Of a stretch of DNA of 64,000 nt, positions 12,797 to 25,651 are shown one piece after another. Within the stretch, counting starts at the first letter, position 1; each line of letters begins with the position of its first letter. The notes beneath the pieces were generated by a model. It made no database searches. It was not told where the DNA came from and saw only the letters and a program-made list of their open reading frames with translations. This DNA comes from Chamaea fasciata (taxonomy: Eukaryota > Chordata > Aves > Passeriformes > Sylviidae), in assembly GCA_029207755.1 (NCBI GenBank), contig JARCOQ010000011.1:26105712-26169711 (forward strand). Reading direction: 5' to 3'. Made by a program: the position numbers and the translations under genes.

Positions 12797-14692
12797 AACA
12801 TGCAATATCCTTTCTTGCAAAGGTGGCTCTGGTGTTTTTGTGCTGTTGAAGTCAAAACCCAAATTGCTGCCTTTGGGGGATTGGGTGATCTCGCAGCTTC
12901 CCTTCTCCACATGCTGCTCCTGCAGTGTAAAACAGCCCAGTTTGGAACAGCTTTCCTGTGTGCTGCCTTGTAGATCTGATGTGCTTTGTTTTTATAGGTC
13001 AGACAGTTTGTGAGTGAAAGAAGTGCTGGGCAAATACCAATCCTTTAAATATCTTGGGATCGACACGTTCACAGGGAGTTGACTGAATCATGATTATTCA
13101 TTGGAAAAATGAGCAAACAGTGCAGCCCCCAGTTGTAAAATTAATATCAACTTAGACATGTGAGCATGTCTGAGTTGAGATGAAAAAAGATAATATTTGT
13201 GCATGTGTTTAAGTCTTTATTGCTGTGGAATTGAATAAGGTTATTGGCCTCAGGATCTTTGGTTCCCACTGAATCGCCGAATTTTGAGACTGGGGTTTTT
13301 GCCTGAGTAGGTCAAGGAAAATAAACGTCTATTTACATTTACAAAATTTTAAATGCCGTTTGATTTATGTAACAATTACTGGGAGAAAATACCTTTTTCT
13401 TAGGGTTATATCTTTGTTTTCTTCTGTGAAAACTGAATCTTTAAAAAAATTCAATGTACATCATTAGGAGTATCCTGGTTTCCACGCTCATTCTTTTCAC
13501 ATCTACAGTTGGCTTCTGCAGGTACATTTCCTGCATGTTCTAGAGAGTTGCCTTTCAACTTGGTGTATTGATAGTCCTGAAAGGATTTAACGTGGGGCAA
13601 GGCTGCCAGATACCTTGGGCTGCCACTGCAGCAATGGCCAATTTCATCTCTCCAAGGCTTCTGTTTCATGGGGTTGTTACTGGAACAAGAACTGAACAAA
13701 TATTAAGTCATGCCACGTATGGAGAAACTTAATTTGGCAGTGTGGATTTGATTTGGCAGTTGGCTCGGGAAATGTGGCTTTTTTTACTTGCTCTGGTATC
13801 AAATCTTGGGGCCGGGTCTTCAGACGTTAATCTAGATTTTGTCTCTGCCCATTGTTTTGGAAGTGTTACGTCACCTTTGTGGGGAACACCGAGGTCTGCT
13901 GAGTGAAGAGCGTCAGGTTTTGCATATTTTGGGGTGGTGGGGTCGTGTGAGCAGTGTGCCAGCCCCTCTCTGTGTCCAGGCTCTCCCAGCCCTCACTCTA
14001 CCCCAGAACCTGGGGGCTGTTCTGTGTGTAAGGCAATACCGTGTCCCCGGGTGCTCTGGGGTGGCTGTGGCACCACAGTACGTGGCCTTGTAAAGCTGAC
14101 GGAGCACCTGTGCCCTTGGTGCTCTGCTCCCCGGGACAGCAGGGGCTCTCAGCAGAAAACGCTAAAGTGCTCTTCCCGTTTTGCTGTGAGATCGGTGCTT
14201 TTATGTCACCAAAGCTGTTGTGTCTCTGAAGTGCTTGCATTTTTAAAATCAAAGATAAGGATGTACCCACAGCACCTCTGTTGTTAAATTTCTTTACGGT
14301 ACCTAAACCAAGCCATGTTTTCAGTACTTTAGTGGAAACAGAGAAACACTGTTTTTTCCTTATTTATTCTTCACCTCTGGATGCCTGAAATTCGGTCCAT
14401 TGAGTCTGATTTTCTTGCGGAACAGAGATTAGTAAAACAGTATGATTAATAGGATCAAAATCAGATGTTTTAGTGTACTGAGACTTGTGTTTGTATACAG
14501 GAAAAAAAATAACCTTTCAGGTGTCTACCAGCATGTAAAATTACCTGTCAGTGTAACGTATGCATAGGTATTTTGTTGAGATATAGTAGGTGCACATGAA
14601 ATCTGCCAAGAAACTTGTGGTTTTTAGGATGTGTAACTTTTTGTCCCTCTCTACAGATGGGTATGCAGCAGTTTCAGGTTTTTAATATATTT

Positions 14693-14708
14693 TATATATA
14701 TATATATA
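14693..14708. repeat. (TA)n microsatellite, short
   Basis: A TATATATATATATATA run inside an AT-rich stretch. Confidence 0.8.
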
Positions 14709-17700
14709 GGGTAAAAACAGAAGTAAGGAAGTTAGGCAAAACTATCAACAATGTGTTTTTAAAAAATATGATACTTCTGTTCTTCATTAAAGTTTATGGG
14801 AATTCTTAGACTTCTGTTAATGATCCCAGTATTTTGCAGTGCTTGAAAATTGGATTTTAAGCGAGAAAAGGGGCTTATTTGAATTCCCTAAACCTAAATA
14901 ACCTTTACATTTTCAGAACTCTTTAGAATAGTATTAGCTCCTCAGCTTCCATATTAAAAAAAAGATAAACTCAAGAAAAACAACCCCCAAAAAAACTGCT
15001 CCTGACTTGAACATGCCCTGAGTTATTCAAAGCTAAAAGATTGAAAGAAAATATTTTTCATGTTTATCTGTACAGCATCAGTATCTTTTTAAGATAAGAT
15101 GTGAAGAGCTCTGTAATTCCTCTGTACATCTAAATTGTGTGAGGAGGTGTCTTCTCAGTTCATGCCAGATCAACACAAAGTTCTTACTTTAATAACAAAA
15201 TGGCAGGTAGAGAAGATCGATTTTTAGGGGGTTTTTTATTATTTTCTGTCCTGTCTAAACTCATTCTTGTGAGTTACTTGGACCATTTTTCATCAGAACC
15301 AAGGTCGGGAGGAAATGATGTGTTGGTATGTTTAGATATAATATATGTTTACACATTTTGACTTTAGAAGTCCATGTTGTTCGCAGAAAATGTGGGGAGT
15401 TTTTATATTCTGCATGAAAGTGCTGACAAAGGGTTGAGTAGTCAGACATTAAGTAATCTCAGACCTCTCAGGAGTCTGTGTGAATACTGAATGTTATTAG
15501 TTTGGGCATGTGGAAATCTCACACCCGCGAGTTTCTTCTTGGACTGGTGACCCTTGGGAGAGAGGCTGGTTTGGTTTTGTTTGTACAAGAGCACGGTGCT
15601 TTATGAAATCCGTCTGCTGGCTCAGCACAAACTTCAGGCTCTGGATCTGTAGACATATTGCCAAGAAATGCAACCTGTGTTGCTGAAATATTCCCTTTCA
15701 TGAAAGGGGGTATGGGTTTATTACTCCAGCAGCTCTTTTGAAGAGGACCAGGCAGATCAATTGAAAAATGTCTGTGTAAAACTGGAAAGGCACATGCAGG
15801 TGTATAAATCTCATGTTTTGGTGTGTTTTCCTTAACTCTTTCACTCCTGATTAATAAAGGACTAATGAGATGTTTTGTGATTTTAGGACCTCAGCAGGTT
15901 CTGGTTGCTGGTTCCTTGTTAACATGGGCAGTTCGGGAATCGTTATGAGGGAATTCTTGGAAGTGAGATGCAGGGAGGTCACAGCTTTCCTCCCAGGGCT
16001 GTGCAGGAATTCCTGTAGGAACACGAGGCACTAAAAGTTCCTAGTGTGGCCACGGTTCTGTTTGCATCAGTTACAAATGGGGGTGCTGCTGCTCCTATTT
16101 GCCTATTAAACCCCAAATTTGTCTGGTTTTATGCGGTGTGAAACTAGAGGAGATCCAATACTCTTCTAGTCTGGACGTTTGATCAAGCAACTGCTGAAAT
16201 GTCAGGCGTGTTCTGGAGGAATGTGGCATTTTTGGATGTTTGTGTTAGTGCATTGTAAATGTTAACAAAAGCAATCATGATGAGCCATTGAAATTTCTTG
16301 TACACAAGTAAAAAAAAGTCCGAATAATGCAAGTAACTGTAATACTTTTAAGTAATTTTTAAATGTTGATTTTAATATTAGCAGGGTGGGTTGTTTCAGG
16401 AAAAAATGTTTCAGACAACTGTCTCTTTGCACTGCACTGTGTCCCTTTAAATTCTGAGCCTCTCTGCTGGGGTACTGCTCCTTCTCCTTCCGGACATGGT
16501 GCTGCCTACATCGTGCTTCATCTCACTGTGCCACCTCTGGCCATTAATGCAAATTGGAGGCCAGAGAAGAGTTGCTCTGGATTTAAATTGGTGCAACTCA
16601 CAGCAGAACCTGTCTCCAGTTCATATTAATGACTACAAGTGGGAGAAGCTGCCTGAGCAGAGAGGAAGCTCTAATGAGACCATGTTCCTTCACCCGTAGC
16701 CATATCTCTGCCACCTAATCTCTTCTCCAGACTGTCGAATCAAGTTCATTTAATTGCATTTTCAGTTAAGGCCCGCAAAGTGCAAATATGGGAATAAACA
16801 AGGAATCACGTTTGCATGTTCAGATGTCTTTCTCTTTAAATTCAGTGCTTACATTTTTCTTGGTAATTGCCCTGGAATTGCTCTGTGCAGGCATGGCTGC
16901 TCTGGGGGGGGGGATTTTTAGTCCTGCTTCTTGGAGCACCTGCAGCATTGCAAGAGCCCACACTCACTTGGGCCTTTTCCTCCAGGGGAAGTTCAAATAA
17001 AAACCAAGAGAATATTTGTTTGTCCGAGCTGCTGTTAGTGAAAGAGTGGGATTTCTGTGCAAAGGCACTGTCTGTCAGCAAGGCAAACACAGCATGTTGT
17101 GATGTTTGTGTGCCTGCTAAGGACAGTATTTATTCCATCCTTGGAGAGCTTGCATGGAGGACAGAATTCCCACTGTGTCAGAAAGGATCTGCAGCAGATA
17201 CCCTGAACTCCCTTCTTTGATAAAGTACCTTTTGTCAGCGAGTGCGTATGTTGAAAATTAGCAGTTCCTTCAGCACAAAATCCTTGACATTGAGTATAAT
17301 TGAGGAGGTTAGTGTCGGCATGTTCCTAAGTATTACCTGTCATTTGAAATATGACAGTGCTGTAACTGCAGGACCTTGGGGACTTCAGTGTGCTGGCACT
17401 GCCACCTGACTGCCTTGGAGTCTGGGAGACAGCTTCCGAGCCACTTCGACCCTGAGATAATTAACATGGCCCCGGAGGCTTCTGCCTTTTGCTTTTCTGC
17501 ACTTGTTGTTTAATAAGATGTTTGTTGCTCTGCTTGTCTTTGACGCAGCGGTGTGCCATTCGGGACACAAGGTCCTTCACGTGCTGTCACAGCTCCTGGG
17601 TTTAGGTAATGCTGTCTTGTGCAGCCATTCCTTTCAATTCCAGCAAATTAAAATATTGTCATCAATTAGCCGGCTATGCTGGGTGGCTCGCTCTGTGTCT

Positions 17701-18413
17701 GAGGGGATGCACATATTTGTGGTGTGTGAAGGCAAGGTGACAGGGAGGGAGAATATCATATGACTCAATTGCCAGGGAAAAAGTCAGGTTTTAAGCAATG
17801 TCAAGTGCTAAAGTGATGTCACAGGATGCAGAGATGAAAGGCAGCAGGCAGCACTTCGGGGGAGGGAGAGGCTGTTGCTGTCTGGGAGGTGCAGCCTTGG
17901 GGTGGAAGGTCATCCACTCTCTGTGGTCAGAGACAGTTGTTTTGATCACTTGCATTAATCAAGATCTTGATGGTTTAGTCCATAAAGTCTTTCTGATGTT
18001 TTACTGAAAGCAAAGCATGTTTTTAAGGAGAAGGGAGAGAAAACAAAACCCCGAAAAGTTTGGAACATCTTTGTGTAGACAAGCTGAGCACAACTGGTTT
18101 TACTTTTCCACTCCGTGAAACAATGTTTTAAAGGGCTGTGAAAAATTCAGCTGTGTTGCTGCAGAGAGATTCACGCTAATACTTTGACAGCTCACATGGC
18201 TGAGCTCCTTTTTGAATATTGTAAGAACTCAGAGCAAGGCTAAATCTACATCTAAATAATCAGCTCCAGTGGATGGCATGGGTGAGCCAGGGTGCTGCCA
18301 CAGAAGGGCATTTTTAGCCACAATAAAAGCTTCACAAAGTCATCTTATTTCTAGGGAATTGTCTGTTTCAAGGAAAAAAACCCTAAGATAGTCTCCTTCA
18401 GGCTGTTTTTCTG

Positions 18414-18480
18414 GGTTGTTTTTTTTTTGTTTTGGTTTTGGTTTGGGGTTTTTTTGTTTGTTTGTTTGGTTGGTTTTTTT
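18414..18480. repeat. G+T-rich low-complexity tract
   Basis: T-runs alternate with single, double or quadruple G (GGTTTTGG, TTTGTTTG repeats) over about 67 bases. It belongs to the same class as the tracts at 23,348, 24,189, 25,502, 37,032 and 60,607. Confidence 0.9.
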
Positions 18481-20087
18481 GAACAGTTGTCTTCTTTTGT
18501 GTGTGTTTATTTTGGAAGTAAATGAGCATAACCTGGAATATTCAATATCAGAGAGCTATGGTTGTAGCATTTAGCTTTTCATTTCATCACGTAAGAACAA
18601 ATGGAACTGGAAAGGTATCTCATTACACCCATTTAGCTTAAAATACTTCTAATCTGTCTTGCTTGTGGAGAGTATAATTGATAATTAGAACTGTGAAACA
18701 ATGCCAGATAGTATTGAACAGTGAGTTTGGCTGTTTTAGAGGGGTGCTTTGAGTGGAGAAGCTTGGAAAATGCCATCAGATAAAGTTGCAGGTATTGAAA
18801 AGATTCATTTATACACCACAATCCACCCATAAGGACTCACAATGCAGTAACACCTTTCCAGTTCTTTAGTGTATTTTTTCCACTGTCATGCTAATACAGA
18901 ATGAAAGGGGGAAATACAGAGTTTTCTTCTGATAATCCAGCATTAGTCCGGGAGTTAAAGCCAAGATGACTGAAAGCTACAATATTCTAAAGACTCATTC
19001 TCCTGTTCCTTTACATTATGAATATAAATATCTTCTCAGCTGTAGACATTAGGCTTTCATTGTATAGCCCACCATTAGGCATAAAACATACGAGAAAGCT
19101 GTCTGCATTAGGCTATTGAAAGAGCACTGATTTACAGCTCTTCTGTAACCTCACTTTGCAAATATAAAGGGAACAGTAAAGGAAAAAGGTATTGAGAATT
19201 CTACATAAATGCATTCATCTTTGACTTTCATGTAGGAGTTTGGCTGACATGGACCTTTTTCTTTTGTTCTAAACGACAAGTCCAACATTTGTTGCTCGGT
19301 TGTAACCTGACAGAAAAATCACAGGAGAATTTGAACAATTCCTAGTTGATCCTTTTCTCCTGTAAAAACCCTCTGTTATTGGAGGGGAAGAATCATTTTC
19401 TTAGTAAAGATGATGAGGTGCAGGATGCTGATCAACCCTGGCGTATATTGTACTAATTCTTGCTTGGATTTCAGTCAGCAGTGACAGAAGACTTCGGCAA
19501 GGGATGGGATCCGAAACCTCATTGGAGTGGGTGGGGCTGTTCCTTGGGTCACAGCCACTCACTGCTGCCTTCCTCCTGCCTTGGCCTCTGCTCGGAGGCT
19601 GCAGGATTTTTTATGGGAATTGCAGAGATAAATATTGCAGGGCGTCAGAAGGCTTCCAGTGGTGTAAGAAGCACACTGCACACATAAATATCCTTTTCCA
19701 CAAAGCCATTTAACTTTTATTTATCAGAAACCTATGGAGTTCTGTCAATTTTCCTAGTGAATGGTAGAAAATAGATAGAATTAAGTGAGTAAAATTAACA
19801 GTAATAAAGTTAGGGAAGCATGAAATTAAAAAAGTGATTGCAGTAATAAGGTATAAAAGTTTTTCAGGAAAAATAATACCCTTTTGACTTGGTGAAAAAC
19901 AGTATTAGTACTACTTATTAAAGAAGAATATATTTATATGATCTGTATCACATCAATGAAGTCTTGATGCTTTCTGGTTTTACCTACTCCATTCAATTTG
20001 ATTATCTCAAATTAATGTACTTTACAACTGCTAATCAATTTGTTCTTCTCATTTTAATGATAGGTGAGTGTTACCAGCTTGCTTTTC

Positions 20088-20105
20088 AAAAAAAAAAAAA
20101 AAAAA
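20088..20105. repeat. Poly(A) run of 18
   Basis: An uninterrupted A18 is followed by GAGAG. No processed pseudogene could be recognised upstream of it, so it is a plain homopolymer here. Confidence 0.85.
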
Positions 20106-21961
20106 GAGAGATTGAAGCTGAGGTTTATGAGCTAAGTGGAAAGAACACATTAAAGAGGCCTTTAGTTTCAGGTTCTTGAAGGTGTATAGTTAAAAATAAG
20201 GTGTAGAGCTCAGTATTTGCTGATACCTTCAAGTAGCATTCAGGTGCTCCAATTTACAAGTTTATACTGTGGCAACTCAATGCAAAACATGTATGCAGCC
20301 CCTGAAACAGCAGCTTATCCCTCCGAGGGAGGGCATGCTACTGAGGATGAAGGAAATAATTATTTCTGCCTCTTTTCCCTCTTGCCGCACAAATTCTCAT
20401 GTGCTCTTCACAAATTTCTCCAGCAAGGGAATGGAAGAGGGGTGAGCGTGGAGGAATGTGATCCAGGAGGAAGACTGAGGTTACACATTGCAATATTGTC
20501 ATTATTCTGAGAGATGGATTTGGATTTGAATTGTCCTGGGAATGGAGGCTCTGTTAAATTGCTGAGATGATGGACTCCTGCTTAGGTCAAGAGAGTAGTG
20601 GGGAGGGAGATGATCTTCTCCATCAGTTCTAGGGCTTTTCCATACAACATTTGGCATAACTCAGTTTCTCTTTACAAGGTCTTGCATGTGAATCTGCCTT
20701 GACAGATTTATCTGTAACCTCCCCCTCCACAAATTTTCATGGTTTAAAAGTGCCAGGATCAATAAAACCCAGTAAAATCTTGGTGTAAGACTGAGCAGCA
20801 GAACAGCAAGAAAATCATGGTTTGTGCTACACAAACACGATGTTATGGCAGCGTTAGGTTTTTGTGTGCAGATGTGATTAATACCATTCCACCAAAATAA
20901 TATATTTGAATAACTGTTGAAATTCTTTCTCCTAGAGAGCTTCATTAAAGCACAGATCCTCGGAACTTTAGAGAGAGGAGATACTGAAAGGAGTGTCATT
21001 TTGCTACACTTTCCACAGCAATAACATTTCCTGGCTAACTGGTAATCGAGTTCCTGTGGGATGCTTTGCTTTCACAGTTCTCCAGTGGGCTGGTTCTTTA
21101 GGTGTTAAACAGCTCTAACAGGCCGAAAAGCTTGATAAGGTCAGAATGGTGAATGACTGCTGGAGACACATCTTATTCACAAAACACGCATTTAGCTCAC
21201 CGAATTCTTTTCTATTCCTCTTTTCATCTCTGTTTCAGTTTCACATCTTATATAGAAATGTCAGCGCATTATTGTAATTTTCTTTTTTTTTGTTTTATTA
21301 CTGAGCTTCGCAGAGCCAGTCTTTGTTATTTTCTTGCTTCTTGCCCTTTTAATAACCTTTAAATGTAGGTCCACTTCTTGCTGGCAGACCAGCTACTTTG
21401 CCATGAGCTACTTCGAAGAGGGGCTCTTGTAGAAAGAGAAGAGCGTGTGCTGGGAAGCGTTAAATTTCCCTGCGTGTTACTCTCTGAGTCGCATCGGCTC
21501 AGTGGCACATTAAGCGATGGGCTGTCGTGGTCTGTTGTTATGGAACAGTTCCCATGAACCAGCATTGGGTGTGTCTTATGTAACAGGACTATCTTTAGGC
21601 TGATGTACAGGATTTCGCATTCAGCAGCAGGCAGGGATGGAGCCGCTGTTTCGTTTCTGCCTCTGTGTTTTTTTAAGGCACGCAAGTAGCATGTGGAAAA
21701 TGGAGGATGGTGCTTTTTCTGCCTGCTCAAAGGAGATAATGTTTCTTCAAATAGCTGTGCTCCGGAAAGAACAAAAGGTTCTGGATCTGGACTTAAATGC
21801 TGTAGCCTGCTGCCTTGCAAGAGAGACAGAATTTGTCCTGTGGCACAAAGAAGTGCATCTGGGGAGAGGTTCTTTCAGTTTGATGACATTTTTAAGACTC
21901 GCTTCAGGGCCCAGATCAGATGTTTCCTAGATACCTATTGGCAAATGCCTCATTTCTGGTA

Positions 21962-22475
21962 GAATTGTTCAGGCTGGAAAAGACATTTTTAGTATTATCG
22001 GCTCCAGCCGTTAACCCAGCTCTGCCAAGGCCACCACGATTCCGTGTCCCCGAGTGCCACAGCCGTGTTTCTTCTAAACGCCTCCACGGGTGACACTGCA
22101 GCACTCCCCCGGGCAGCCAGTTCCAGCGCTGAGCAGCCCTTGTCCGTGCCGAAATTTCCCCACATCCCATCCGATGCCCCTGGCACAACCTGAGGCCATT
22201 CTCTCTTGCCCTGGTGTTTGTGACTTGGGAGAAGAGACTGTCACCTGGCGGTGCAGGCTCCTTTCAGTGCCTGCAGAGAGTGGGAAGGTTTCCTCGGCTG
22301 TTCTCCAGGCTGAGCCCCTTGCCCAGCTCCCTCAGCCCCTCCCGGTGCTCCAGGCCCTTCCCCAGCTCTGCTCCCTTCCCTGGACACGTTCCAGCCCCTC
22401 GATGACTTTCTTGGAGTAAGGGGCCCAAAAGTGAACGCAGGATTTGAGCACCAGAGCTGCTCACCTCAGCAGCCG
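21962..22475 (-). mobile_element. CR1 LINE 3' fragment, minus orientation, about 0.5 kb
   Basis: On the plus strand this reads as the reverse complement of a CR1 3' end. In order it has GGCTGGAAAAGACATTTTTAG, CCAGCCGTTAACCCAGC, GCCAAGGCCACCACG, GGGCAGCCAGTTCCAGCGCTGA, ACAACCTGAGGCCATT, TTCTCCAGGCTGAGCCCC and GACACGTTCCAGCCCCTCGATG. It is the longest and best-preserved CR1 piece here and explains the local GC rise. Several small open frames of up to 109 codons in this block are by-products of the repeat. Confidence 0.95.
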
Positions 22476-23347
22476 TGAAATATCACACTCACGGGGTGAC
22501 CTTTGAGGAAAATCACTAATTTCTTTGTTTAGAGTGCAGAGGGCACAGATCTCATAAAGCAGTTGCTGGTAAATGGAGTATATTATTTCCATATCACTGT
22601 CACACTGTCAGAAAGTGGCACTTTGTTAGGATAATGTGACCTTTAGAATAATCTTTTACTCTTTTATTCTTTCTCTGGTACCGTGAGTCTCTACTTTTAA
22701 TTCTTAATGTTTTTCAACGAAGTAGAAATAACACAAAATTCAGTTACTCACATTCTTTCCTTTCAGGTATATTAGGTGTTTCTTTCATGGATGGCATAGG
22801 TGCCATGTTATCCGTGAAAAACTTCTGTTTGCTGACTGTAAAATGTACATCTGTTCTAAAATGTAAGTTTGGTAAGCATTTACATATTTTATAAAGGAAA
22901 GAAATGGAAACGAGAATAGGGATCAGCTGCTTTCCAATGGTTTCTATGGGGAAAAAATGGATTAAAAAAGTGCCCTGTGAGCTTTGTGCTGGGTTGTCTG
23001 TTGCAGAAACAGAAAGTCACAGTGCTGGAGCAATTATTATTTAAAAGAAAAAACCATGAGCCTAGGTTAGATAATAACAATTTGATTTGAATATTAGCAA
23101 TGCTACCTGCTAGTGATTTTTTGCATGAAGTTCGCAATATATTTTTTGGAGGAGATTCCCCAGATTCAAAAATTTCCTTCTCACTGTGGTGGTCCTTACT
23201 AGGCACTTGTGGAATCAGGGGTTCAGCTTGGTCTCTGTCCCGTCTCTCTTGGAGCTGCTCCGTGAGCTCTGAGCCATGCAAGGCACTCTGGCTCAAGGAA
23301 GGAGACTCCCCTGCTTCCATAAATATGTCCCAGTTTCAGAAATGAAG

Positions 23348-23405
23348 TTTGGTGGGGTTTTTTTGTTTGTTTGTTCGTTTGTTTGTTTGTTTGGTTTGGT
23401 TTTTT
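23348..23405. repeat. (GTTT)n-rich tract
   Basis: The core is TTTGTTTG repeated about seven times with one C interruption (GTTCG), flanked by GGGGTTTT and GGTTTGG. The open frame on the minus strand through it (Asn-Gln-Thr repeats) is an artefact. Confidence 0.92.
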
Positions 23406-24188
23406 AACTCCCAAAAGATGTGGGTGAAAGCTTTCTATCCTACAATGCCGGTTTCCAGCAATTGCTCCTTTTTCCTTTAACGTCATGAAGCCTGTGGCCA
23501 CAGAAAAAGTCATTCTGCTCCTCTGAACAGGAACTGGAGGTCTGCTTGATCATTTTTAAACCTCACTATTGTAATATGAGCAGAAATACAGTAGCAAAAT
23601 ACAGCTCAGTAGCTTCATGTGCATATTTTTTATTGAAGAAATGCTGATTTCTCCCCGGAGACAAAGACATTTTTAGAATAGAGGCTGCCTGTTCAAAAAA
23701 GCATGTTCATGTCGCAGTGTTACAGCAATTTGTTTGTTCTAATTGTACAGCAGTCAGAAGTTTAAAATACTTAAAAGTATGTGAAAGTATACACTTAAAT
23801 ACCATTCTGAATTATCCTTGAATTTCCATATAAAATCTCAACATTGTTGCTGTACTTGGATAACTGAGTAAAAATCTGTGCTGATACAACAAATGTAACA
23901 AATATTAATATTTCTGAGAAGAAGGAAATCCTGCTTTACATTGTTTCTGCTTAAAATTTGAAAGTTGGATTCTGTGTTTAACAGCAGCTGCTTGAGCCTT
24001 GTGTTACTTGGAATGAAAAAAAAAACCTGTTAATGGCAATATTTAGCAAGAATTCTGAGAGAAAGGAATTTACTTTCTAAGCTCTGTTCAGTTTTGAAAC
24101 TGTGGAAAGTTACAAAAAGGTTTTCTGGGGATTACTTTTGATACAGATTTCGAAAATGATAGGTTTCTATTTCTGGAATCAAAAACCT

Positions 24189-24270
24189 TGGGTTGGTTTA
24201 TTTTGGGTTTTTGGGGGTTTTTTTGGGGTTTTGTTTGTTTGTTTGTTTTGTTTTTGGGTTTTTTTTTTCC
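24189..24270. repeat. G+T-rich tract with GGGTTTTTGGGGG motifs
   Basis: Four or more runs of three to five G are separated by T-runs, then (GTTT)n, then GGG and a T-run. It forms one arm of an imperfect inverted pair with the C+A tract at 24,373-24,416. Confidence 0.9.
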
Positions 24271-24372
24271 CTCAAAAGGAAGGGTCATTGTGTAATCCAG
24301 TTGGAATAAACCCCAATGTTTCATAATGTTTTTATATTACTATTAGAAAACTTTCAGGCCTTCCAAACTGTC

Positions 24373-24416
24373 AAAAAAAACCCCCCAAAAAACCCAAAAC
24401 CAAAAAAACCACCCCA
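24373..24416. repeat. C+A-rich tract (inverted partner of the 24,189 tract)
   Basis: A8, C6, A6, CCC and AAAACC runs follow one another. The reverse complement reads GGGTTTTTTGGGGGG..., nearly matching the G+T tract about 100 bases upstream. Confidence 0.9.
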
Positions 24417-25501
24417 ATATTTAGTGCTGCTACTGTTTCCTACCCTGGATGTATTATAGGACCTTGAAAACTGCTGGAGAAGAAGAAAGCACAAACAGGG
24501 AGAGCATCTTCCCATAAACTTTTTAATAGTACTTTAAGCAGATACTAGACAGATTGTAGATGTGTCAGGTTTGTTAAAGCTAATACTTCAGCTCAGGGAA
24601 CCCATTTGGCACTCGAAGTAAATCTCCCAGATGGAACAATATCATTAAAAATTAATTGTATAACTACTGGACCTGTCTTTAAAGACTTTTGAACTGCTGA
24701 GGCTTTCTAATCAGATATTGTTGCTCCAGTTCACCAGTGAAGCGAATCCAATGACTTCTCCGGCGCGTGGCCTACTTCTCTTAATGAAAGTACAAATTAT
24801 TCACTTCAACATTTAGGTTGTAAAACTAATCTCCTGCCTTACACATTATTCTCTTCTGCCTGTTTAACTTCTCTTCGCTGAACCAAAAAAACAAAAAAGA
24901 AAAAAAAAGTATCTAGTAAATCAGAAGGGACACATCAATCCACTTGGCACCATTTAAGGGCCAGTTGGAGCTGGGGATGGTGGTTGCTGGTGGTGTTTGA
25001 TGCTGACCTGTCTCTTCCCTGGCCTGCCCTGTCTGTGTGAGTTATATCAGTAGTGTCTGGCCTATTATTCTTTGCAAGGTCTTTGGCATTCAAGGGAGCT
25101 TTTAAAAAGCCCAACTTTTTATTTTTCAGAAGCTTGTTTACTATTTTTGTCTTTACTTCTTCTGTCTGAGCTTTGTCACGGCTGTTCACCACTATTCACT
25201 GCCACGACGTAACTTTTGGATGATAAATGTTCACCAGAAAACTTCACAGCACTTTCATTTGCAGTACACCTGTTGGAGCTGATCGTGGACAAAACAGATC
25301 AGGTGGCTCTTGGTTTCCCTTCCTCTCCTTTTCTGGGGCAAACTCACTCAATTTGATGCTCAGTGTTGGGCAAGGGAGCCTTGAGGCAGCCACTGAGCTG
25401 CTGCTGTAGGGATGTATCCCACTGGATACCTGCATCTACCATGTCTGTCTTTTATTCGTATAAACATGGACATCTCCTTTAGGCAAAGCTCTTACACTTC
25501 A

Positions 25502-25651
25502 GGTTGTTTGGGGTTTTGTTGTTTGGTTGGTTGGTTGGTTTGTTTTGGGGGTTTTTGTTGGTTTCTTTGTTGTTGTTTTTTGTGGGGTTTTTTTGTTCTT
25601 TTTTTGGTTTGTTTTGTTTTTATATTTTGGTTTGGTTTGTTGGTTTTTTTT
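25502..25651. repeat. Long G+T-rich low-complexity tract, about 150 bp
   Basis: This is the longest G/T tract in the window, with (GGTT)n, GTTTTGGGGG, TTGTTGTTG and GGTTTGG. Hydrophobic Phe/Gly/Val/Trp/Leu frames of up to 182 codons on the plus strand arise from it and are not genes. Confidence 0.93.

Larger units (their letters stand above)
11601..21961. other. No gene seen; AT-rich presumed intron
   Basis: About 10 kb holds only microsatellites (12,780; 14,693), a G10 run at 16,904-16,913, the G+T tract at 18,414 and the A18 at 20,088. Frames of up to 153 codons (21,359-21,820 minus) carry no motif I can name. Confidence 0.55.

Noticed and set aside
20060..20110. A18 run as the tail of a processed pseudogene
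   Set aside because: No coding-like or mRNA-like sequence and no polyadenylation signal immediately upstream.
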